Shown here in pieces: positions 12,187 through 23,441 of a stretch of DNA of 64,000 nucleotides. A program made the position numbers and the translations under genes. Source of the DNA: Syngnathus acus. Taxonomy: Eukaryota; Chordata; Actinopteri; Syngnathiformes; Syngnathidae. The notes under the pieces were generated by a model. That model did no database searches. It was not told the origin of the DNA and worked only from the letters and a program-made list of their open reading frames with translations. The stretch covers positions 13,736,967 through 13,800,966 of the forward strand of contig NC_051091.1 in NCBI RefSeq assembly GCF_901709675.1, written 5' to 3'. Within the stretch, counting starts at the first letter, position 1. Each line of letters begins with the position of its first letter.

Positions 12187-14055
12187 AACTAGAATGTGCA
12201 ATTTCTGGAGAAATTGCGTGTGAAGGCGAAATGTATGAATAACTTCTTCGGGGAATGTAAGTGGGAAGTTGTGGAATAGGTAGGCAAAAGGTTGAAAGTT
12301 GGAATGGGTTGAATCGGTTGAAAAATGTAGAAATGAGAAGGGAAAAAGGAATTGGGTGTGAATTTCAAAATAAAAGATGTGAAGTTTTTGGGAAGTTGTG
12401 GAATAGGTAGAAAAATGATGAACAGTTGAAAGTTGGAATGGGTTGAATCGGTTGAAAAATGTAGAAATGAGAAGGGAAAAAGGAAATATTGGAGAATTGG
12501 GTGTGAATTTCAAAATAAAAGATGTGAAGTTTTTGGTAAATTGTAGAATAGGTAGAAAAATAATGAACAGTTGAAAGTTGGAATGGGTTGAATCGGTTGA
12601 AAAATGTAGAAATGAGAAGGGAAAAAGGAAATATTGGAGAATTGGGTGTGAATTTCAAAATAAAAGATGTGAAGTTTTTGGTAAGTGGGAAGTTGTGGAA
12701 TAGGTAGAAAATGATGAACAGTTGAAAGTTGGAATGGGTTGAATCGTTTGAAAAATGTAGAAATGAGAAAGGAAAAAGGAATTGGGTGTGAATTTCAAAA
12801 TAAAAGATGTGAAGTTTATGGTAAGTGGGAAGTTGTGGAATAGGTAGAAAAATGATGAACAGTTGAAAGTTGGAATGGGTTGAATCGGTTGAAAAATGTA
12901 GAAATGAGAAGGGAAAAAGGAATTGGGTGTGAATTTCAAAATAAAAGATGTGAAGTTTTTGGGAAGTTGTGGAATAGGTAGAAAAATGATGAACAGTTGA
13001 AAGTTGGAATGGGTTGAATCGGTTGAAAAATGTGGAAATGAGAAGGAAAAAAGGAAATATTGGAGAATTGGGTGTGAATTTCAAAATAAAAGATGTGAAG
13101 TTTTTGGTAAGTTGTGGAATAGGTAGAAAAATGATGAACAGTTGAAAGTTGGAATGGGTTGAATCGGTTGAAAAATGTAGAAATTAGAGTAGAAAAATGG
13201 AATTTTAGAGAATTTTGGTTGAATTTCAAAATAAAAGATGTGAAGTTTTTGGTAAGTGGGAAGTTGTGGAATAGGTAGGCAAAAGATGAACAGTTGAAAG
13301 TTGGAATGGGTTGAATCGGTTGAAAAATGTAGAAATTAGAGTAGAAAAACGGAATTTTAGAGAATTTTGGTTGAATTTCAAAATAAAAGATGTGAAGTTT
13401 TTGGTAAGTGGGAAGTTGTGGAATAGGTAGGCAAAAAGATGAACAGTTGAAAGTTGGAATGGGTTGAATCGGTTGAAAAATGTAGAAATTAGAGTAGAAA
13501 AACGGAATTTTAGAGAATTTTGGTTGAATTTCAAAATAAAAGATGTGAAGTTTTTGGTAAGTGGGAAGTTGTGGAATAGGTAGGCAAAAGATGAACAGTT
13601 GAAAGTTGGAATGGGTTGAATCGGTTGAAAAATGTAGAAATTAGAGTAGAAAAACGGAATTTTAGAGAATTTTGGTTGAATTTCAAAATAAAAGATGTGA
13701 AGTTTTTGGGAAGTTGTGGAATAGGTAGGCAAAAGATGAACAGTTGAAAGTTGGAATGGGTTGAATCGGTTGAAAAATGTAGAAATGAGAGGTGAAAAAC
13801 GAAATTTTGTGAAATGTTGAATGTGCCATTAAGAATGAATGGGGAAAAATTTGTCGGAATTTTGGGAATTCTGCGAAAACGGAAAATTTTCGGAACGAGA
13901 AAAATGGAAGCGCTCATGTCGTGAATATTTGGAATACGTGAAAAGTGGAATGGAGTGAATCGGATGAATTATGTGGAAGAAGAAGCGTGTCAAAAAAGTG
14001 AGGAGAATAAAATATAATAATAATAATAATAAAGTAAATGGAGTAGAATAACATA

Positions 14056-14081
14056 TGTGTGAAGGCCATCGCCTTCACACA
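14056..14081. repeat. hairpin at satellite block junction (2)
   Basis: Inverted repeat TGTGTGAAGGC / GCCTTCACACA with a 4-base loop, again just upstream of the block-opening sequence. Confidence 0.8.
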
Positions 14082-15165
14082 ATAACTAGAATGTGCAATT
14101 TCTGGAGAAATTGCGTGTGAAGGCGAAATGTATGAATAACTTCTTCGGGGAATGCTGCCGAATGACGTTGAAACGTGTTGAATTACTTGAGAAATGTAGA
14201 ATTTTTGGAGAATTTGTGTTGAATTTCAAAATAAAAGATGTGAAGTTTTTGGTAAGTGGGAAGTTGTGGAATAGGTAGAAAAATGATGAACAGTTGAAAG
14301 TTGGAATGGGTTGAATCGGTTGAAAAATGTAGAAATGAGAAGGGAAAAAGGAATTGGGTGTGAATTTCAAAATAAAAGATGTGAAGTTTTTGGTAAGTGG
14401 GAAGTTGTGGAATAGGTAGAAAAATGATGAACAGTTGAAAGTTGGAATGGGTTGAATCGGTTGAAAAATGTAGAAATGAGAAGGGAAAAAGGAATTGGGT
14501 GTGAATTTCAAAATAAAAGATGTGAAGTTTTTGGGAAGTTGTGGAATAGGTAGAAAAATGATGAACAGTTGAAAGTTGGAATGGGTTGAATCGGTTGAAA
14601 AATGTAGAAATGAGAAGGGAAAAAGGAAATATTGGAGAATTGGGTGTGAATTTCAAAATAAAAGATGTGAAGTTTTTGGGAAGTTGTGGAATAGGTAGAA
14701 AAATGATGAACAGTTGAAAGTTGGAATGGGTTGAATCGGTTGAAAAATGTAGAAATGAGAAGGGAAAAAGGAAATATTGGAGAATTGGGTGTGAATTTCA
14801 AAATAAAAGATGTGAAGTTTTTGGTAAGTGGGAAGTTGTGGAATAGGTAGGCAAAAGATGAACAGTTGAAAGTTGGAATGGGTTGAATCGGTTGAAAAAT
14901 GTAGAAATGAGAGGTGAAAAATGTGAAATGTCGAATGTCCCATTAAGAATGAATGGGGAAAATTTGTCGGAATTTTGGGAATTCTGCGAAAACGGAAAGT
15001 TTTCGGAACGAGAAAAATGGAAGCACCCTTCACGTGAATATTTGGAATACGTCAAAAGTGGAATGGAGTGAATCGGATGAATTATGTGGAAGAAGAAGCG
15101 GGACAAAAAAGTGACGGGAATAAAATAGAATAATAATAATAAACCGAATGGAGTAGAATAACATA

Positions 15166-15191
15166 TGTGTGAAGGCCTTCGCCTTCACACA
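15166..15191. repeat. hairpin at satellite block end (3)
   Basis: Same stems as the 14056 hairpin, loop CTTC; preceded by the same GAGTAGAATAACATA sequence. Confidence 0.8.
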
Positions 15192-15222
15192 ATAATAATA
15201 GAGAATGGTGTAGAATAACATA

Positions 15223-15248
15223 TGTGTGAAGGCCATCGCCTTCACACA
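15223..15248. repeat. hairpin at satellite block end (4)
   Basis: Fourth copy of the TGTGTGAAGGC / GCCTTCACACA stem-loop, 57 bp after the third, next to a TAGAATAACATA motif. Confidence 0.8.
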
Positions 15249-15265
15249 ATTAGAATTTGTCATTT

Positions 15266-18189
15266 CTGTAGAAATTGCGTGTGAAGGCGTAGAGGCTGAA
15301 TAAAAATTCGGGGAATGCTACAAGATTATGTTTAAATGTGGAACGTGTTGAAGTGGTCAGAAAAGGGATGAAAATATAGAAAGAATTCTGTAAAATTGGG
15401 CGTGAATTTTAAAGTTGAAAATTTGAAATTTTTCAAAAGTGGGAAGTTTTGGAATAGGTAGGCATAAGATGAACGGTTCAAAAATTGAAATGGGGTGAAT
15501 CAGTGAAAAAAAAAATTAATTAGAAATTATAAGGGAAAAAGGAAATTTTGCAAAGTTTTACCGCAATGTTAAAAGTGAAAATGTGAAATTTTAATCTAGG
15601 AAGTGAAAGAAGGCGAATTGGAGGAATTATGAGGAAGAAAATGAGAAATGTTGAATGTGCCATGAAGATTGAATGGTGAAATATTGGCTTAGAATTTGTA
15701 AACATCTCGAAAACCGTACATTTTTAGAATATTTGGCATGAATATTTAGAATGTGTTAAAAGTGGAATGAAGTGAATCAGATGAATTTGTAGAAGTGGTT
15801 AAGCTAAAAAAAAAAAAAAAAAAAGAGAATAAATAAATAAAAAAAAGAGGCAGAAGAATGCAGAAGAAGTTGAATAATAATAAAGTCAAGGCAAGTCAAG
15901 TTTATTTACGTATATAGCCCATAAGCAAGTCTCAAAGGGCTTCAAATGTACAAAAATTGACCATTTAAAGTACAGGAACAATAAGTGTGAAGGCCACAAT
16001 GATGATCATGACAGTAAAAATATTTCTAATTGGTTTTGATAGGTACAAAGGGGGAACATGGAAGAAGGTTTCAAAATTTGTGATTTAGAAGTGACTCCAT
16101 TATCAGGAGTAAGCATTTCTTTTTGATTCTAAGAATTGGCATCAACAAAAATGAGAACGATAATCTTCAAGGTGATAGTGTAAGTGGCAGGAAGAAGCTG
16201 TGTATATTGTTTTTAAACATTATTTTTAGTATCATTATTTTTTAGGAGGGTCAGTTATGCTTGTGAGGAGATGAATGAAGGAACAAGGTAACAGTAAAAG
16301 GGAGTGCTCTATAATTTTTTGGTTCTTTGCCAGAGGTAGTTATTTGGAGGGATGAATTTAAACTAAAAGCAAAATGGAACTGTTTAGTGGATGAAATATG
16401 GGAAGGTGGAAATATTGAAGTTACAGCTCAACACGAAGTGTCAAATAGTCTAAGTGTGACGTGAGCAAACTAAATGGGGAGTTAAATCATGTTCCAGCAT
16501 GCTGCATATTGGCAAACGATGAGAGGACAGGAGACCAGACAATTAGATATTAATTTTGGATTTAAAATATAAAGGGAAATTTTAATTGAGGAGAAAATTT
16601 TGCGTAGGGATGGTTCCTTTTACAATTTAATATTGTATGTTTTATGTGTGTGTTGTGGGATGACAGTTTGTCTGAAATGGTGTATGAATGTTAAGTCTGT
16701 GCTTGTGGTGTTTGTGTATTGTGAATGGTCAACATGATTCAAAGTTGGGGTGATGTGATCACAGCAGAGGATAACATTCCTCTCACCTGAACAAAAAATA
16801 TATAAAGATACTACAGATTGGAAAAAGCAAGATTGATCGGGGCTAATTTTGGACTAAATATGGGTTTAGGATTACTCTGGGGCACCATTGACAACAAAAG
16901 ACTTCAATGGAGAAGGCCCAATTCAAGATTATGACCAGACGTGACAATACCAGCATTGACAATCAAGACTCTGAGTCAAGACAGTGTATGACAACAACTC
17001 TGGACTTACCTGACAGTGTGACGAAATGTACGTGATGGAATTTGTGATGACTTGCTTTGTTTTGATGTTTTACCTAATTGTATTGCAGCCTCTAACAGCA
17101 ACCCAGGGAGCAGATTGTGCTTCATTTGTTAAACTCGTGTTTACTTTGCAGGTTGTCAACAGCAGTCTTGGAGAATTTTGTGTCCTGTCTGTGAACATGC
17201 ATTAACAACTAACCCCTTACTTTTCATAATGAGTTTGTAAATGTGATCGTTTTCAGGACAGGCTCGGCAGGCTCCAGTTTTCAATTTCATACGTTTGACA
17301 TGCGCCCGTGTGTGGATTATTTTTGTTTAGCATTATGAATTTTATTTCTCGGTATTATGGATGTTTATTGTCCGGAGAGCTGCATGCACAGCTACAGGAG
17401 GGTGATGGCTTTTGTTCATACAGCCATGTGAGATGCTGCCAGTCGAGTTTCAGGGACTGAGAATTGGTGATTCCAGGCCAGGATGGCATCTGGAGGTACA
17501 CCGAAGTCCAGCTGGCGATGGGTATGTTACCATGGACATTGTTTTTTTACATTTTTTAGAATGTGTCCAAAGGGGGAGGGAAAAAATAAAAAATAAAAAT
17601 AAAAAAATAAAGGGGGGAATTGTGAGATTTTAAGTGTTTTCAGAATTGATGGTTTTTAAGTCTTCAACATGCGAGACGGAGGAGAAGAAGCAGCTTGGCA
17701 GAAATGAAGTGAATGGGAGACAACATCGTGAAATGGAGCCAAAGCCTGGTAACAAGTGTGGAGAGTTTTAAAATAGCTTATAATAAATTGTAGACCTTTC
17801 AAAACAGGATCAAATAGGTGGGAGAGTATTAAATGTAAATAATTGGAACAATAACATACAGACTCCAAACGAATTTGGAACAGGTGGATAACTTATGAAC
17901 GTTAAAGTTTGAATAACACATTATTCACGTGATTCATTTGCAGGATAAATAATGGAAGGGATTGATAAATTGAACACATTTAAGATGACTGCAGGAGTAT
18001 TATGGCGAAAACAAATAGATTCAACAAAAGTTTTTCCCTATAAAATGGTGGCGTTTGGGTTTGAAGCACACAGTCGCTTCAAAGGACGAAAAGCATGAAT
18101 TAAGATACGTGATTGATCAATGATTAAATGTTAGTCAAACAACAGAATAAATTACGATGACTATGCTTTGAAAAGGCTATCCCTTATAC
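15266..18189. other. degenerate satellite edge and non-coding right interior of the LTR element
   Basis: Diverged satellite-like sequence continues to about 15790 (GAATGTGCCAT, CGAAAACCGTACA, GTGGAATGAAGTGAATCAG). After an A-rich run at about 15808-15826, the segment 15890-15950 has the look of a reverse LINE tail (CAAGGCAAGTCAAGTTTATTT). The remainder is AT-rich with no recognisable coding; the 17412-17633 frame shows no family. Confidence 0.55.
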
Positions 18190-18524
18190 CAGGGGTGTCA
18201 AAAAATAAATAAAATAAAAATAATAATAATTTTCGGGCCGCATTGTAGTCATAGCTTCTTTTGGGGGGCTGTTATGACTGTCACCCCAAATAAATGTATG
18301 AGCACCTCATATTATATACAGTAAAAGCTACAAAAGTAACTCGTTTTCAAATCAGACAAGTAAAAACTGATCTAATATTTAAAAATAAAATAGTATTAAA
18401 AGCGAAGACAATTTGCAATTCGAGTGATGATACATGAATATGAAGCACAATTTGTCTTCGCGGGCCACATAAAATGATGTGCCTGGCTGCATCTGGCCCC
18501 CGGGCCTTGAGTTTGACACCTGTG
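18190..18524. mobile_element. hAT-type MITE with 8-bp target duplication
   Basis: 335 bp with imperfect terminal inverted repeats CAGGGGTGTCAAA / TTTGACACCTGTG, flanked by CCTTATAC at 18182-18189 and 18525-18532. A related copy is at 62090-62392. No transposase. It is nested inside the LTR element interior, so it entered that interior before or after this copy jumped; the near-identical LTRs favour before. Confidence 0.88.
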
Positions 18525-18532
18525 CCTTATAC

Positions 18533-18634
18533 AAAGGTAAAGAATTTGATGGAACAGATATGGACATTCACATATTCCAATAGAGTTTAAACTGCTTGCA
18601 AAACTATTACAAATTAATTAACACTTGTGAGTAA

Positions 18635-18696
<62 letters not shown>

Positions 18697-19134
18697 CTGA
18701 CCGAGTGACAGAATGACCGAGACCAAATGACCGAGTGACCGAATGGGCGATCGTTCGATGTCTGTCTGTCTATGTGCATGTATAGATGTATGTAGGTATT
18801 TCGTTATTTGTTTGTGTATTTTTCTCTCCCGTTTTCGTTTTCATCTTCCACTTCTTTCGGGAATCTTCTCGCTTTTTAAGAATCTCCCCTGCCATCTCTC
18901 CTTGATAGTTCCATGCTGTCGCTGGAATGTCGTCTAGGCTAATTGCCTTTCCCCTCTCCATCTTTTACAAATGTCTGGGTATGAATTTTATCTATATTTA
19001 TTTTTCTCACTCATTGGCGGCCCCACAGAGGGACTTGAAGCGGCTCCACAGAGGGACGTGGTGGGCCGACAGAGGGAGTACGAACACATATGGGTTTTTG
19101 GTGACCTCAGTTAAACTGAGGTCAACAGAGGGTG
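18533..19134. other. right interior end of the LTR element with reiterated purine motifs
   Basis: Holds a (TTGA)n microsatellite at about 18633-18697, then pyrimidine-rich sequence. Four ACAGAGGG motifs (19025, 19048, 19069, 19125) follow, the last two bases from the LTR. A stem-loop (GACCTCAGTT / AACTGAGGTC, 19102-19122) precedes the last one. The terminal motif is the best candidate polypurine tract. Confidence 0.6.
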
Positions 19135-20213
19135 TGAAGGAATAGGGTCAAAAGACACAAAACCCGCCTAGCCACAATAACAGATACGCTCACATCTCTT
19201 TGGATAAAGTATATAAGCAGACAAGTATATTCATGGAGTCAACCAATAAAGCAGACATAACTAGACATTCTTTGATAAAAGATAATAACAGAGGTTGCTA
19301 CAACTTCACGATTCAATATGTATTTCTGTGCACTGCAAAATAAATGTCTTTTGATATGTTGCTTAAATAGCTTAATGACCCTTAAGGAACTGTGTAATGC
19401 ATGCCTGATGTTTGTTCTCTGAATCATGGACACGGCCAGAGTCGTCTTGACCGTTCAGTACTTGATTATATCTCGTGTTTTGACTAAACGTCATATGTCG
19501 CCTAATGCGGGACGCCAGCTTTTCGATTACTACTGAACGCTCTGCACAGAGGGAAAGCATAGTCAGGGAACAGTAATAGATTAATGATGTTACAGCCAAA
19601 AAGCTCAAATAAATTCGTACAAAATGACAAAAGTGAAAGAATGAGGTACGACAGTATATGTGCAAGGAATGGAGCAGAATGTTTACAGGAAGGTCACTTG
19701 GAGATAAAACCAGCTGGTGCCAGAAGGAGACAGCCAAGGACTCGGCCAAAGATGATCCCCAAGGCCGAAAGACAGGATGGAAGACGGCAGCCCCCACACA
19801 CACACCGAATCGTCCATACCAGCACCCACTCCCATGGAATCAAACTCTACTGCGAACTCGCCCCACCCCAACAACTCATCACCCATCAAACTCGCCCCAC
19901 ACCGGCATGAGCAACTGAATATAAGCAGACCAAAGAACCTTGAACGTTGCCTTTTCTGAATGGAGACTTTCTGCTCTTGAAAGGCCCAGCGCTGTATTGT
20001 ACTTTCCTGAAAACAGAGCTTTCTTAACAAGAATTATGATTGAACTCAACCAACCTGTGTAAGTCTAATTTCTGCTTCAGTGTCTTTGCATTTTCCTAAA
20101 TCTGAAGAAATTAAACGAGCACGCAGTGAGTGAATTGGATAACAGGTGATTGGCAATGGCTTTTGCCGTGAGGCGCAGATAGCGCTCCCTAAATTGTGGA
20201 CCAAAATCCAACA
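19135..20213 (+). repeat. right (3') LTR of the large LTR element
   Basis: 1079 bp, same ends and same length as the left LTR. Only G at 19310 (A in the left LTR) was found to differ. Followed by ATAG at 20214-20217 and then by the copia reading frame. Confidence 0.92.
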
Positions 20214-20217
20214 ATAG

Positions 20218-22094
20218 ATTGGTGAAATTCACCCAAGCAGCCAAAGAGAAGGAAACACAAACACCTGAGTCACATACAGGATGTAATGACATAGAGGTAC
20301 ATCCCAGGGTCAACAAGGATGAAAATGTTGATGATGAATGTGTGTATGTGCCAGATGATTGTACCCAAAGTGATGTTTCCAGAGCTCTACCTGACATGAC
20401 TGAACGTACACCACGGGATAGAGCTACTGAGACTGAGATTAGAAGGAACCCACCGAGAAACAGGAGACTTCCAAGCCACCTACAGGAGTTTGAGACCGAG
20501 GACACGGTTGACAAACTGATAACATGCGTGGACTTTTGTTACAAAGCCGTATGCGACATTCCTCAAACCTACCAGGACGCCATAGTGTCATCCAAGTCAA
20601 AGCAGTGGAAAAATGCAATGGACGAGGAGATGAGATCACTGGAGGAAAACAAGACCTTCACCCTCACCCAGTTGCCACCGGGTAAACAGGCAGTGGGTGG
20701 TAGGTGGGTCTATGCACTCAAGAGTGACATTGATGGATCAGACAAGTACAAGGCAAGATTTGTGGCAAAAGGCTACAGTCAGAGACAAGGGACTGACTAT
20801 GAGGAAACATTCTCACCTACAGCCGACATGACAAGTGTGCGAGTAATAATGCAAAAAGCGGCGCAAGAGGATCATATTCTACACCAGATGGACGTTAAGA
20901 CAGCTTATTTGCATGCACCAATTGACTGTGAGATATATCTGGAGCAGCCACAAGGTTATGAAAAAGAGTCTGAAAATGGTGAAAAAATGGTATGTAAATT
21001 GCACGTCTCTTTATGGTTTGAAACAATCAGGCAGGAACTGGAATGTGATGTTGCATACATATCTGAGTGAAAATGGTTTTGAACAGAACGCAGCAGACCA
21101 CTGTGTGTACACGAGAGAAAAAGATAATGAGAAGGTTATTTTGCTAGTATGGGTGGATGATCTCATAATAGCAGCTAGTAGCGAGAATGTACTAAACAGT
21201 GTAAAAGGGATGCTTGCAGACAGGTTTAAAATGAAAGACCTTGGTAAGTTAAACCATTTTTTAGGGATAGACTTTGACCAGACAGAGGGCCAGGTAAAAA
21301 TGTCACAGAAGAGATATGTAAACAAGATACTGGACAGATTTGAAATGCATAATTGCAGGCCCAGAGAGACTCCTTGTGAGCCAAAGCTTGAGTATTCAGA
21401 GGATGCTCAGAAAATGAAAGACCCAAGGAAATATAGGGAAGCTGTGGGAAGTTTAATTTACTTGTCCACATGCACTCGACCAGATCTAAGTTATGTGGTC
21501 AGTAAACTATCCCAGCACTTTGCTGATCCAACAGAGGAACACTGGAGCACAGTTAAACATGTGTTCAGATATCTCAAAAACACCACAGAACAGGAGTTAC
21601 GTTTTAAAAGAAGTGAGACACTAGGTCTAAGAGTGTACTGTGATGCTGATTGGGCATCAGATGTAACAGACAGGCATAGTACAACAGGATTTTGTGTCAA
21701 CATGAGTGAGAGGAGCGCTCTCATCTCTTGGAAAGCAAGAAAACAATCAACTGTGGCTTTGTCTACATGCGAAGCAGAGTATATGTCCTTAGCATCAGCT
21801 ATACAGGAATGTATCTACTTAGAACAGCTGCTGAGAGGCATAGACAAATCTGAGTATGCACAAACTAAAGTGTACGAAGACAATCAAGGTACTATTGCAC
21901 TAGCCAGAAACCCAGTAAGCAGGCAAAGATGCAAACATATAGATATAAAGTACCACTTCATCAGAGAACATGTAAAAAGTGGGAAGATAATCTTAGAGTA
22001 CTGTCCTACTGAGCAAATGGTTGCTGACGTGTTAACTAAACCAGCTACTAAACTTAAACTAAGAAGGTTTGCTCAGGACATGTTTGGTACTTAA
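20218..22094 (+). pseudogene. Ty1/copia polyprotein, 3' part (reverse transcriptase and RNase H)
   Basis: Continues the copia frame interrupted at 4519. The reverse transcriptase shows WKNAMDEEM, ARFVAKGYSQRQGTDYEETF, MDVKTAYLHAPI and the catalytic VWVDDLIIAAS box. RNase H shows CDADWASD, STCEAEYMSL and YEDNQGT, and the end has EYCPTEQMVADVLTKP. Near 21000, between KMVCKL and SLYGLKQSGRNW, the frame changes by one base; the second part is open from 20913 in its own frame to the stop at 22092-22094. With the nonsense codon at 4195 and the LTR insertion, the copy cannot make a full polyprotein. The high similarity and few lesions suggest it is not very old. Confidence 0.9.
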
Positions 22095-22145
22095 ATGTGC
22101 ATAATGTATTTGTGTTATTGTTTTATTTGGCCCAAAGAGGCAAAC

Positions 22146-22499
22146 TGTGTTATTGTTTTGTTTTTCTAGATAACACAGTGAGTTAAGTGCGAGTGGGTGT
22201 GTTAAGTATTATTGTTTATGTCCGCCCTTGGACTCACTGTGTGTATTAAGGTACCAATTCTGTTTACCCTTTTGTTGTTATATACGGTAATGACGTCACT
22301 ACATTGATGCTACCGGGGAAGAAAGTCCTGTGACAACGGACATGCGGATTGTTGTATGGGATTGACTGACAGAGAAGTTGTTGCGTTTAGCGCCAGTATG
22401 TTTGTTAAATAAATACGCTGTGTTTTCATCTGAAAAGGGAACCACGCATCGTCCTACTTTTCTCCACCACGCAGACAGCGGAAAAGTCACTGCTGCACA
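22146..22499 (+). repeat. probable 3' LTR of the copia element
   Basis: After the pol stop comes a purine-rich stretch (CCCAAAGAGGCAAAC) and then sequence starting TG and ending GCACA. It holds a TATA-like TTATATACGG (about 22278) and AAATAAATACGC (about 22408), the layout expected of a copia LTR. No 5' partner exists in the window because the left end is truncated, so the boundaries rest on the TG/CA ends only. Confidence 0.55.
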
Positions 22500-23145
22500 C
22501 CATTTATTTGGTTAAGAAAAAAGGAACCCCCCTTTTTCACTTTACAGCCTTTATTAAGCATTTTTTCATTTTTGTCCGATCGCGCAACTGCAGCGCACCG
22601 CCGAACGCGCAACCGTGGCGCGCCGCGCTGGTCGCATTATTGTGACAGAGCCGTCGCTGAAATTTAGAAAATATTTTTGAAGTCCTGATGTACTTTCCAA
22701 AATTTAAGTGGACCTCAGTGCGCACTGCGCAGGGAGCTTAATTTGGTCCGATCGCGCAACCGCAGCGCGCCGGGCGCTCTCTGTCGCATTGCTTTAAGAG
22801 CGTCTTTGTGTTTTAGGATTTACTGCTCCCACTTGCTTTCTTTGGAGGCATGATTAGGGGTTAATATAATCCTCAAAGTAACGAAAATACAATAACGAAC
22901 GGAGTCAGTCGGCATCCGGGCCGCGCGGTCGGGTTTTCTCGGGTCCTTTCGGCTCATCTCGCGAGCTTCGACCTCCGAATTTTGTTCTACAACCGAAGCA
23001 AAGAAATCTCGAAATTTTTGTTCGAATTCGTCAGAATCCTGTCATCCCTCGTTTTTCTTTCTTCACTGGCCCTAATCCTCTTCCGTAGAATTCCGATTTG
23101 TTCGAGAACCGGGACGTTCGAAAACTGAGGTTTGACTGTACTTCG
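22500..23145. mobile_element. CpG-rich fragments of DNA transposons
   Basis: Two similar CpG-rich stretches (TCCGATCGCGCAAC at about 22577 and 22748) resemble a stretch inside the TA-flanked element at 28870. From 22900 the sequence ends in ACGTTCGAAAACTGAGGTTTGACTGTA, the look of a terminal inverted repeat of a fish DNA transposon followed by TA. The opposite end was not found, so this is a fragment. Confidence 0.45.
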
Positions 23146-23441
23146 TTATTACATTTGACTAAAACGTACTAAATCTGCAATGCTGTTTTTTAGGTAAATA
23201 AAGAAATCAAAACAAATTTTTACTAACCAATTTCAGGGAGAACTTAGCAGTGGATGGACACGATTCGCAGTGGGGTGCATTTATTCATGAACGGAGCCAT
23301 GACGATTATTCTTAGTGCAAAATTTAAATACATGAAAACAGATGAGACGGCGTAGTGTTTCCAGGAAGCGTCCTGCCGCTTTGGCCCCGCCCCTAGTGGG
23401 CACCTGCGCCACTTCCTGGTCCGAAGTTTGGACGCGTCTTC

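Larger units (their letters stand above)
9256..15265 (+). repeat. tandem satellite array with higher-order structure
   Basis: Roughly 35-40 units of 130-152 bp. Each contains the landmarks TTTCAAAATAAAAGATGTGA, TTGTGGAATAGGTAG, TGAACAGTTGAAAGTTGGAA and TCGGTTGAAAAATGTAGAA. Length variants come from presence or absence of AAGTGGG and of an AATATTGGAG insert, or a TTAGAGTAGA variant. Blocks of units end in a divergent ~190-bp segment (about 10260-10460, 11930-12130, 13800-14010, 14935-15120). A left-end sequence at 9261 recurs at 14086 with an offset of 4825 bp and partly at 12188, so the array has higher-order blocks. Minus-strand frames stay open over it because many units are multiples of three; I do not regard them as genes. 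Confidence 0.92.
4520..20213 (+). mobile_element. large non-autonomous LTR retrotransposon carrying a satellite array
   Basis: A 15,694-bp insertion bounded by two 1079-bp direct repeats that begin TG and end CA, flanked by ATAG duplications. Just inside the left LTR, after two bases, is a plausible primer-binding site starting TGGTGACC (5601). Just left of the right LTR are repeated purine-rich ACAGAGGG motifs. No gag, protease, reverse transcriptase or integrase motif can be seen in the 13.5-kb interior in any frame, so it would depend on another element's proteins. The interior holds leader-like sequence, a ~6-kb satellite, a nested hAT MITE (18190-18524) and a (TTGA)n tract. The 4-bp duplication fits ERV1-like or some Gypsy and BEL integrases; the superfamily is not settled. 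Confidence 0.88.

Noticed and set aside
9261-15033. Many minus-strand frames of 80-240 codons over 9.2-15.1 kb with repeated Phe/Ser/His/Tyr-rich peptides
   Set aside because: They follow the satellite period, occur in several frames at once and have no start, splice or domain logic. They are by-products of A-rich tandem repeats whose unit length is often a multiple of three.
9256-15265. CRISPR-like regular array
   Set aside because: Units are 130-152 bp without unique spacers, in a eukaryotic genome; this is a satellite.
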